The notes under the pieces are model-generated. The model did not search any database. It was not told the DNA's origin and was given only the letters and a program-made list of their open reading frames with translations. A stretch of 46,742 nucleotides of DNA, from positions 1-46,742 of IMG/VR virus record IMGVR_UViG_3300025942_000005; one strand, 5' to 3'. The position numbers were made by a program, and so were the translations under genes. This stretch comes from a virus. This document shows, piece by piece, positions 38,017-43,395 of this stretch; position 1 is the stretch's first letter, and every line of letters begins with the position of its first letter.

Positions 38017-38045
38017 AATCTACTCGCGAATTGATTCGCGTGCAA
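38017..38045 (-). promoter_or_regulatory. Leftward promoter with palindromic operator
   Basis: On the minus strand: TTGCAC (38045-38040), 17 bp, TAGATT (38022-38017), then 6 bp to ATG 38010. The plus-strand palindrome CGCGAATTGATTCGCG (38025-38040) has 7-bp arms around a 2-bp centre and fills the spacer. A repressor bound here would block the polymerase. Confidence 0.6.
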
Positions 38046-38057
38046 CAGGAATCAACC

Positions 38058-38198
38058 GTGGCTAAGTCGATTAAGAAGCGTCGCGTCTACCCGGCTGAGT
38101 CGGACCCGCGGCAGGCGGTGGATCCGTTCGCTTCCGTGATATGGCCGGCGCGGCACGCACTGGCACGCACTGGCGCGACTGGCCATGGCCTTGAGTAG
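38058..38198 (+). CDS. Small basic hypothetical protein
   Basis: A 46-aa ORF from GTG 38058 with a weak AGGA upstream. The N-terminus is basic (AKSIKKRRVYPAES). It diverges from the leftward island across a 47-bp gap. Its 3' half covers a short tandem repeat. Support is limited to coding look and position. Confidence 0.35.
   Translation: MAKSIKKRRVYPAESDPRQAVDPFASVIWPARHALARTGATGHGLE
38152..38181 (+). repeat. Short tandem repeat, about 10 bp x 3
   Basis: GGCACGCACT occurs twice in tandem, followed by a diverged third copy GGCGCGACTG. A further GGCACTGGCACGC lies at about 38206-38218. Cause unknown. Confidence 0.5.
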
Positions 38199-38283
38199 CG
38201 AGAAGTTGGCACTGGCACGCGAGTTCGGCCCGTGGGTGCGCGGCGCCGACGGCAGATGGCAACGCGACAGGAGGTTCCGGTGA
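38185..38283 (+). CDS. Small hypothetical protein (32 aa)
   Basis: An ORF from ATG 38185 that overlaps the next GTG at its stop. The product (LALAREFGPWVRGADGRWQRDRRF) looks protein-like, but there is no strong ribosome-binding site. The coupling to the next gene is its main support. Confidence 0.35.
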   Translation: MALSSEKLALAREFGPWVRGADGRWQRDRRFR

Positions 38284-38534
38284 GTGACCACGACAGTCCG
38301 GTAATTTTTGGCGAGGTGTTCGAGTTGCTGGCCAGCGACCCAACGGATCAGCACATCAAATGGGCGAAGAAGCTTTGGAAGCTGTCGTTCCGGTACGATT
38401 TCTCGGCCGATGACATGCACATCGACAAGGCGCTCATGAAGCTCGACCTTGCGAAGGACGGCGGCAAGGACGAGTGTGGGTATCCCGTCGTCATCTACCG
38501 GGGAAGCAACGGCAGTAGTTGGGTGAAGCCGTGA
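38280..38534 (+). CDS. Hypothetical protein
   Basis: An 84-aa protein from GTG 38280, with AGGAGG about 6 nt upstream. It is helical (FGEVFELLASDPTDQHIKWAKKLWKLS, MHIDKALMKLDLA) and has a beta end. No family is recognised. It overlaps the next GTG start. Confidence 0.6.
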   Translation: MSDHDSPVIFGEVFELLASDPTDQHIKWAKKLWKLSFRYDFSADDMHIDKALMKLDLAKDGGKDECGYPVVIYRGSNGSSWVKP

Positions 38535-38743
38535 CCAAGCTGCCAGGCCCGCGCCACTATCGCAACGGCCCCGATATCGACGTCGCGATGTGCGGCGTCC
38601 GCGGCGCCATGCTGCCGTTCGCGCGGGCCATCGGTAACGTGACGTGCCAGGACTGCAAAGATAGGCTGGAGCTGGTCATCGGTAGGCGGCGCAACAGGCG
38701 CGCGTTCTTGGCGATGGTACAGGCAACGAAGGAGAGAGCATGA
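38531..38743 (+). CDS. Small Cys-containing protein
   Basis: A 70-aa protein from GTG 38531. It has CGVRGAM, then VTCQDCKDRLELV, a CxxC site, and a basic helix (GRRRNRRAF). The pattern resembles one half of a zinc ribbon. It overlaps the next ATG. Confidence 0.55.
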   Translation: MTKLPGPRHYRNGPDIDVAMCGVRGAMLPFARAIGNVTCQDCKDRLELVIGRRRNRRAFLAMVQATKERA

Positions 38744-38874
38744 CGACACCTGATCCAACGTGCGGAGCGCCGCTCAAGCTGCCAGACGGCACGGTCGTCG
38801 CCACCTGCAACCTGCGCCCAGGCCATCTCGGGAAGTGCCGCAGCGTGTGTTGGGAGATTGCGGGGCGGCCGTGA
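38740..38874 (+). CDS. Small zinc-knuckle-like protein
   Basis: A 44-aa protein: CGAPLKLPDGTVVATC then LRPGHLGKC and VCW. The C-G-x-P ... C ... G-H-x-G-x-C pattern is a typical small phage zinc-binding fold. ATG overlaps the previous TGA, and the stop overlaps the next GTG. Confidence 0.55.
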   Translation: MTTPDPTCGAPLKLPDGTVVATCNLRPGHLGKCRSVCWEIAGRP

Positions 38875-39080
38875 GACTGAGCAAGGACAAGTCAGCGATT
38901 CATATCTCGCGCTCAGGTGACGTCGTCGATATCACCGTGACAATCATCGACAGCTACTCAACGGCAGTCATCTCGGCGTCCGTTCGCTTGGCAGACTTGC
39001 TCGACGACTTCAACATCGAGCTCCTACCAAGGCCGACCACGGCGCCCGCCAGCGACGAGCCTCCGATCGGCCGCACATGA
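38871..39080 (+). CDS. Small beta-rich hypothetical protein
   Basis: A 69-aa protein from GTG 38871. Alternating residues (SAIHISRSGDVVDITVTIIDSYSTAVISASVRL) indicate a beta-meander, with a Pro-rich tail. No family is recognised. Confidence 0.5.
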   Translation: MRLSKDKSAIHISRSGDVVDITVTIIDSYSTAVISASVRLADLLDDFNIELLPRPTTAPASDEPPIGRT

Positions 39081-39093
39081 CGCGAGGTGATTC

Positions 39094-39384
39094 GTGAGCA
39101 GTGACGTAACTAGCCCACTTGAGCTCGCCGACCTGTTGCGTGCCAAGCTGTGCTGCGCGGTATGCAGCAAGCGCGTCGACAAGGTCTCGTCGTTCTGGAA
39201 CGGGTCGACCATGCAGACCGACTATGAGGTCAGCTGTCACGGACAGACCGAGGTGGTGTCTGTCCCGCGCGAGGTGTTCGACTCCATGGCGGCTGACTTC
39301 TCGCTCGTGCCCGCGTTCCAGCGCCCGCTACTTGGAGAGACGGCGATGACGCGAGGGACTACGAGAGCGAGGGAGGACCGATGA
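39094..39384 (+). CDS. Zinc-ribbon protein, similar to 43120 gene
   Basis: A 96-aa protein from GTG 39094. CCAVCSKRV and YEVSCHGQTEVVSVPREVF form a C-x2-C ... C-H-G-x-T pattern. The gene at 43120 shows CASCDMPV ... FEARCHGRTQAWRLS in the same order, so the two are probably related. Function unknown. Confidence 0.55.
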   Translation: MSSDVTSPLELADLLRAKLCCAVCSKRVDKVSSFWNGSTMQTDYEVSCHGQTEVVSVPREVFDSMAADFSLVPAFQRPLLGETAMTRGTTRAREDR

Positions 39385-39686
39385 CATCCGTGTACCAAGT
39401 GCAGGTGGCGACGTGCTTCGATGGCGTTGCGCTTACCGTGGTCAAGCCAATCTCTGCTTCGACGGACGCCTTGCGTACAGGCGGCATGGAGGACGGCCAG
39501 TTAGTCGTCGATAAGTGGGAGTTCAGGACGCTGGAAAGCTTCAGGCACCAACTTGAGGACCGCGCATTCAGGCGGCTGAACGGGCTAAGGCTGGTCGAGG
39601 ATGCCACGTCAGACTACTGGCGCTACGGTGGATCCTGCGCGCGGCCAGTCGGGATGTGGCAATCACAGGTGGTGGCCGTTGACTAG
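39381..39686 (+). CDS. Hypothetical protein
   Basis: A 101-aa protein overlapping the previous gene. It is beta-helical mixed (VYQVQVATCFDGVALTVVKPI, FRTLESFRHQLEDRAFRRLNGL) with a Trp/Gly-rich end. No family is recognised. Confidence 0.55.
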   Translation: MTSVYQVQVATCFDGVALTVVKPISASTDALRTGGMEDGQLVVDKWEFRTLESFRHQLEDRAFRRLNGLRLVEDATSDYWRYGGSCARPVGMWQSQVVAVD

Positions 39687-39695
39687 GGAGAACCG

Positions 39696-39737
39696 ATGAC
39701 GACGAAGCTGACCGAAGACGAGCGCCGTGAACGCTGA
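39696..39737 (+). CDS. 13-codon ORF (weak; gene remnant or leader)
   Basis: ATG 39696 has GGGAG 6 nt upstream, but the ORF stops after MTTKLTEDERRER. It may be the remnant of a truncated gene or a leader peptide. The gap 39687-39805 otherwise shows no clear gene. Confidence 0.2.
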   Translation: MTTKLTEDERRER

Positions 39738-39805
39738 ATTGACGCGACTCGTCCTATCAACTGACCGACTATGAAATGTTTGCGTAGTGCTATGACAGGA
39801 GTGTC

Positions 39806-40036
39806 ATGGATGACGGGTATGAGGAACGGGTCCGCGCGTTGCTCAACCTGCCCCCGTGCCGCATCGCTGCCCGTGCTACCAAGCGCCTGGCCCGTGCCCA
39901 GCGCCGTGCTACGGCGAAGATCCAGAATGCCGAGGAGCTGCTAGCCATCGCGCGCAAGAGCGGTGTAACTGCGCGTAGTTGGCAGGCTGCGATACTTGCG
40001 CGGTTGGTGGCTGCTGAGCGCGACAAGCAGCGATAG
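39806..40036 (+). CDS. Small basic hypothetical protein
   Basis: A 76-aa helical, Ala/Arg-rich protein (IAARATKRLARAQRRATAKIQNAEELLAIARKSG, SWQAAILARLVAAERDKQ). AGGAG lies 4 nt before ATG 39806. It could bind nucleic acid, but nothing proves it. Confidence 0.55.
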   Translation: MDDGYEERVRALLNLPPCRIAARATKRLARAQRRATAKIQNAEELLAIARKSGVTARSWQAAILARLVAAERDKQR

Positions 40037-40226
40037 ATACGAGCGTTTCTAGTCAAGGCCACTGTTCAGTGTGGCGTAACGCTACAGGGCTGTGGCAGTT
40101 CGCTACACAGCGGCTGGCGGTGGTTGTCGTCCGATGACCCCCCGCCCCCTCCCCCAAAGGCCGAGGGAGAAAAATCCCCTATACCCCCATGTCTTTCAAA
40201 ATCAGCCCAACAGGAGTGTACTTGAC
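40037..40226. other. Non-coding region with C-rich tract and GTGTACTTGAC motif
   Basis: The 190-bp gap holds a short imperfect hairpin (GCCACTG / CAGTGTGGC, 40062-40079), a C-rich tract (about 40137-40157 and on), and the first GTGTACTTGAC motif (40216-40226) touching the next start codon. A read from GTG 40092 would cover the C tract but looks unlike protein. Confidence 0.4.
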
Positions 40227-40421
40227 ATGACGCTGCGCAAACGAATCGAGGCCGCGATGGGCTGGGCTGGCTGCGTGTTTCGAGAGGAGGCGCCCAGACA
40301 GATCACGTTCAGCACTTCCAGAGTTGTCGCGTCGACGCTACGCGAGCTCGTCCCCGAGATGACCGACTTCGACGTCACTGCCGAGGAGGACGGCCTCGAG
40401 GTGACGGTCTACCTGGAGTGA
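40227..40421 (+). CDS. Small hypothetical protein
   Basis: A 64-aa protein from ATG 40227. It looks like a compact alpha-beta fold (LRKRIEAAMGWAGCVFREEAPRQITFSTSRVVASTLREL, then FDVTAEEDGLEVTVYL). AGGAG lies 10 nt upstream, and the GTGTACTTGAC motif overlaps the start. No family is recognised. Confidence 0.5.
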   Translation: MTLRKRIEAAMGWAGCVFREEAPRQITFSTSRVVASTLRELVPEMTDFDVTAEEDGLEVTVYLE

Positions 40422-40457
40422 TTCCCCCTCCCCATTCGAAAATTCACCCAAATGCCG

Positions 40458-40492
40458 TGTACTTGACGAAGTGGCGTACTTTCGCGGTTAGA
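40458..40492 (+). promoter_or_regulatory. Candidate promoter with GTGTACTTGAC motif
   Basis: GTGTACTTGAC at 40458-40468 supplies TTGACG (40463-40468). The best -10 is GTTAGA (40487-40492, 18-bp spacer). The 184-bp gap 40422-40605 has no gene and contains this and the next promoter. ACTTGACGAAGT is shared with the promoter at 29792. Confidence 0.4.
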
Positions 40493-40570
40493 CGCAACGC
40501 ATGCGAGACAGCTGGACCATCTGAGTATGCTTCTGCTTCTGCATAGGTCACTTCACGCCGTTACGCTACG

Positions 40571-40605
40571 TTGACAACGCGTCACGGCCGTGACAAATTG
40601 TCACT
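40571..40605 (+). promoter_or_regulatory. Promoter/operator with two overlapping palindromes
   Basis: TTGACA (40571-40576), 17 bp, CAAATT (40594-40599), then 6 bp to GTG 40606. GTCACGGCCGTGAC (40581-40594) is a perfect 14-bp palindrome in the spacer. GTGACAAATTGTCAC (40590-40604) has perfect 7-bp arms and covers the -10. No ribosome-binding site precedes the GTG, so a leaderless, repressible message is likely. Confidence 0.55.
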
Positions 40606-41127
40606 GTGGCATTCGTGAAGCTGGACACGGGGATCCTGAATTCGTCAGTCTGGGTTGACCTGGAGACGCGTAACGTATTCCTGACTGCGCTGCTCATGGC
40701 GACCCCGTACGAGGTGCGCGAGGAACTCCCGCAGCTCGCCGTGGACTCGCTCAAGCCGACCGGGTGGAAGGTACCACCTGGCTGGTACGGACTAGCAGAG
40801 GCTGCAAGCGTCGGCATAGTGCGGCAGGCCGGCGTGGACCAAGTCCGCGGCCTCGAGGCGCTGGCCAGGATGGGCGAGCCCGAGGAATGCTCGCGGTCTC
40901 AGGAGTTCGAGGGGCGGCGGATCGTCAGGGTCAACGGCGGGTTCCTGGTCCTGAACTTCATGCACTACCGCGAGAAGGACCACGGCGCCGCGGAACGACA
41001 GCGGCGTTACCGTGAGCGGAAGCGGCAGCTGTCGGCGGCCGGTCGCCAGGCTCCGGGCTTCGATGACGACGAGCTCCGCATCGCCCGCATGGCCATCCGC
41101 GAGCGAAACGACGAAGAGTGTACTTGA
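40606..41127 (+). CDS. Phage DNA-binding-like protein (wHTH-type, VKLD family)
   Basis: A 173-aa protein from GTG 40606. It has the pattern FVKLDTGILNSSVWVDLETRNVFLTALLMA, then GWYGLAEAASVGIVRQAGV, FEGRRIVRVNGGFLVLNFMHYREKDH and a basic helix AERQRRYRERKRQ. I know this architecture from many phages; it resembles the N-terminal winged-helix part of replication or regulatory proteins. It may bind the palindromes in front of its own gene. The 3' end carries the third GTGTACTTGAC motif. Confidence 0.65.
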   Translation: MAFVKLDTGILNSSVWVDLETRNVFLTALLMATPYEVREELPQLAVDSLKPTGWKVPPGWYGLAEAASVGIVRQAGVDQVRGLEALARMGEPEECSRSQEFEGRRIVRVNGGFLVLNFMHYREKDHGAAERQRRYRERKRQLSAAGRQAPGFDDDELRIARMAIRERNDEECT

Positions 41128-41152
41128 CGCCTCCGCGGATCTCAGATATACC
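41118..41152 (+). promoter_or_regulatory. Strong promoter for metallopeptidase lipoprotein gene
   Basis: GTGTACTTGAC at 41118-41128 supplies TTGACG (41124-41129). A 17-bp spacer leads to TATACC (41147-41152), then 7 bp to ATG 41160. There is no ribosome-binding site. This is the best sigma70-like promoter in the region and would give a leaderless mRNA. Confidence 0.65.
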
Positions 41153-41159
41153 CGTATCT

Positions 41160-41642
41160 ATGTCGAGCGTGCTTCGTCCGTGGGTGGGTTTTGTCGCCCT
41201 TGCGCTGGCGGTAGCTTCGTGCGGCGCTGACACTGCCGATTACGACGTCGAAGTTGACCCATCCAAGGTCGTAGATGGGCCGGCTAACACGGAGCAGGCC
41301 GTCGCGGTCCTCTCCGGCTTTTACGGGCTCGCGTCGGCGCCAGAGGTCTACTGGTACGGCGGTGCTGCCCTCGACTGTGGCGATGGCCATGCGTTCGAGC
41401 TGAAGCAATACGGATGGTGCCTCCAGGGCATCACGCTGCACGACAGACAAATCGTCCTGTCGGACTACTGGCCGGGTCAATACGGCGGGCTGGTGAGCGT
41501 TTCGGCGCTGGCTCACGAGATGGGGCACGTCGCCAGCTACCAGCACGGCGAGGGCGGCGACAGGAGCCATACCGGGCATTACTTCGCGGACGGCGGTGAG
41601 GTTGACAAGGCCTATGCCATGCTTGAGGCGGCTGGGCTGTGA
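41160..41642 (+). CDS. Lipoprotein zinc metallopeptidase (moron candidate)
   Basis: A 160-aa protein. Residues 1-21 are a lipoprotein signal with VASC (C21). The zincin motif is HEMGH (H119, E120, H123), followed by SYQHG and SHTGHYF, with H129, H137 or H140 as possible third ligand. The middle has LDCGDGHAFELKQYGWCLQG, with two Cys that may pair. It differs from the matrixin-like gene at 19798. A separate promoter and its placement beside a recombinase suggest it can be expressed from the prophage. Substrate unknown. Confidence 0.7.
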   Translation: MSSVLRPWVGFVALALAVASCGADTADYDVEVDPSKVVDGPANTEQAVAVLSGFYGLASAPEVYWYGGAALDCGDGHAFELKQYGWCLQGITLHDRQIVLSDYWPGQYGGLVSVSALAHEMGHVASYQHGEGGDRSHTGHYFADGGEVDKAYAMLEAAGL

Positions 41643-42163
41643 TGACCGCGGCCGTAGCTCTCCTGCGCGTCTCGACCGAGAAGCAGCAACTCGGCCTCGA
41701 CGCCCAGCGTGCCGCCATTTCCGCCTACGCAGCTACTCATGGCATCGAGGTAATCGCCTGGCACACCGAGATCGTGTCAGGCGGGGCGCCGTTCGAGGAT
41801 CGGTACGGGCTCCAGGCTGCCTCCGATGACGTGGCTCGTCTCGGCGCCAGATACCTCATCGTGGCCAAGCGAGACCGGTTCAGCCGCGACCCTCTCGTGG
41901 CCATGCTGACCGAGCGGTCGCTTGAGAAGCTTGGCGCGTCCGTGGTCTGCGCCGACGGGAACAACGAGACCGACCCAGCGTCCGAGCTCATCCGCCACAT
42001 TCTTGACGGGGTGGCCAGGTTCGAGCGGCGAATGATCGGCTTGCGGACGAAGGCGGCGCTGGCGGCACGCAAGGCAGCTGGTCATAGGCTCGGACGCCCA
42101 CCAGGAATCGTCGAGACAGAGCCGCGGAAGCGGAAGCAGCCGAGGCCGACAGCGTCAAATTGA
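41642..42163 (+). CDS. Serine recombinase (resolvase/invertase type)
   Basis: A 173-aa protein from ATG 41642 (GTG 41639 also possible). The N-terminus ALLRVSTEKQQLGLDAQRAAI is the resolvase catalytic start with Ser in RVS. LIVAKRDRFSRDPLVAML and the RFERRMIGLRTKAALAARKAAGHRLGRPPG end are also typical; the C-terminal HTH is very short. It may invert or resolve DNA. It overlaps the lipoprotein gene by one base and so is probably expressed with it. Confidence 0.8.
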   Translation: MTAAVALLRVSTEKQQLGLDAQRAAISAYAATHGIEVIAWHTEIVSGGAPFEDRYGLQAASDDVARLGARYLIVAKRDRFSRDPLVAMLTERSLEKLGASVVCADGNNETDPASELIRHILDGVARFERRMIGLRTKAALAARKAAGHRLGRPPGIVETEPRKRKQPRPTASN

Positions 42164-42203
42164 CAAACTGACACAAGACTCCGCCAAATCGGCGCAGGTG
42201 GCC

Positions 42204-42232
42204 TTGACATGGATTGCCAATCTGTCAATCTG
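42204..42232 (+). promoter_or_regulatory. Candidate late-side promoter
   Basis: TTGACA (42204-42209), 17 bp, AATCTG (42227-42232), then 5 bp to GTG 42238. The -10 is weak. AATCTGTC occurs twice in tandem next to it (42219 and 42227 on), and ATTGACA also occurs at about 42159. It may start the packaging-structural operon. Confidence 0.4.
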
Positions 42233-42237
42233 TCCTC

Positions 42238-42333
42238 GTGTCGTTCGCTGAGGCTCACCCGGTCGCACTGATCTCGGCGGCCATCCTGATCTGCATGGTC
42301 CTTGGCCTGTCGCAGCCGAGGCCGCGCGGATGA
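42238..42333 (+). CDS. 31-aa single-span membrane protein
   Basis: GTG 42238 to TGA 42333, with the next ATG overlapping the stop. The product has one hydrophobic helix (VALISAAILICMVLGL, residues 9-24). No ribosome-binding site precedes it; the start is 5 nt after the candidate -10. Role unknown. Confidence 0.45.
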   Translation: MSFAEAHPVALISAAILICMVLGLSQPRPRG

Positions 42334-42533
42334 CCGAGGCGAGCATCGAAGCCGCCGCCCGCGCGCTTCACCGCTTCAATGCGCCGCGCGTCGGCAATGA
42401 TATCGAGGACTGGGAGACGCTCGGCCCGTCGTATCAGGGTCGCTGGAGGAAGCAGGCGACGCTGGCTCTTGAGGCGGCCGAGCGGCAGGAGCGATCTGAG
42501 GCGGTAACGCCTGTGGTGGAGGGTCGTGGCTGA
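42330..42533 (+). CDS. Small hypothetical protein
   Basis: A 67-aa helical protein (IEAAARALHRFNAPRVGNDIEDWETLGPSYQGRWRKQATLALEAAER). This pattern is common in small phage proteins with an unknown role. It is coupled on both sides (ATGA, and a stop overlapping the next ATG). Confidence 0.6.
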   Translation: MTEASIEAAARALHRFNAPRVGNDIEDWETLGPSYQGRWRKQATLALEAAERQERSEAVTPVVEGRG

Positions 42534-43120
42534 TGTCAGCCGACAGCGGCGCCACCAGATACTTCGGGCCGAAAGAGGCTATTGCCCGCGAGAAGGATGC
42601 GCCGCCGAGACAGGCGGCAAGCTCTGCGCCGTTCACCGCCGGGCTCACCGAGAGTATGAAAAAGCGCGCAGAAAAGCGCGTCGCAGCGAAAGAGCGCAGG
42701 GTCAAGAAGCGGGAAGAGAAGGCCCAGCTTGCGCAGATCACGAAGCAGCTGACCAAGCTGACGAAGCAGGCCGAGCACGATGAGCAGCTCGCCATCATCG
42801 ACCGCATCGCGCTTCGCGGACTCCAGCACGCCGAAGGTCTGCTCAAGAAGGCTGGCGAAGACGGGTACAACCCTGATGCCGATGTTCCGCTTGCTGACGC
42901 CACGACTCGCAGTCACTTCGGCATGAAGGTCTATCAGCAGATGATGGCCAACAAACGCGAGGGCATGGCCACGCAGCGAGCCCTCGGCGTCGTGTTGCTA
43001 CAGGGCCGCAAGAGCGAAGCTGACTGGAACGAAGAGGCGCGGCGGGTCGACGAGGAGCAGCGGCACGCGCAGGCCATCGACGTTGCGGCCGAAATCATCA
43101 AGGAAGAGGGCATCGAGTAG
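42533..43120 (+). CDS. Small terminase subunit candidate
   Basis: A 195-aa protein from ATG 42533, with GGAGGG 9 nt upstream. It has a Lys/Arg/Glu-rich coiled-coil segment (about 42-85) and a helical C-terminal domain (HFGMKVYQQMMANKREGM..., acidic end). It lies shortly before the large terminase, where small terminases usually are. No HTH is clear, so the call is positional. An overlapping ORF in another frame (42526) has a zinc-finger look but weaker codon use. Confidence 0.5.
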   Translation: MSADSGATRYFGPKEAIAREKDAPPRQAASSAPFTAGLTESMKKRAEKRVAAKERRVKKREEKAQLAQITKQLTKLTKQAEHDEQLAIIDRIALRGLQHAEGLLKKAGEDGYNPDADVPLADATTRSHFGMKVYQQMMANKREGMATQRALGVVLLQGRKSEADWNEEARRVDEEQRHAQAIDVAAEIIKEEGIE

Positions 43121-43395
43121 TGGCGCTGATCGAGAAGGACTCGACGCCTATTGCGCTGATGGCGAACGGTGAGCCGCCGCCGTTCTTGATCCCGTTCTGC
43201 GCGTCATGCGACATGCCGGTTGAAGAGTTTACCTTCTACCCGTCGCAAGACCCTGAGCTTATGTGCTTCGAGGCGCGCTGTCACGGGCGTACGCAGGCGT
43301 GGCGGCTGTCAATCGTCGAAGCCGACTGGCGGCACCGTACGCAAAACCACCTCGTGCTGTTTAAGCGCAAGGAGGGATTCGACCGTGTCAGGTGA
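43120..43395 (+). CDS. Zinc-ribbon protein before terminase
   Basis: A 91-aa protein from GTG 43120 on the previous TAG. CASCDMPV and FEARCHGRTQAWRLS make a C-x2-C ... C-H-G pattern shared with the gene at 39094. It overlaps the terminase start by 11 nt. Function unknown. Confidence 0.6.
   Translation: MALIEKDSTPIALMANGEPPPFLIPFCASCDMPVEEFTFYPSQDPELMCFEARCHGRTQAWRLSIVEADWRHRTQNHLVLFKRKEGFDRVR

Noticed and set aside
37162-38034. A 290-codon plus-strand open frame over the leftward island
   Set aside because: Its protein is Arg/Pro/Ala-rich and unnatural, while the three minus-strand genes have ribosome-binding sites, coupled starts and protein-like sequence. It is a shadow frame.
40501-40524. 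7-codon ORF (MRDSWTI) after the 40458 promoter as a leader peptide
   Set aside because: Too short to judge; the -10 box is weak and there is no coupled downstream start.
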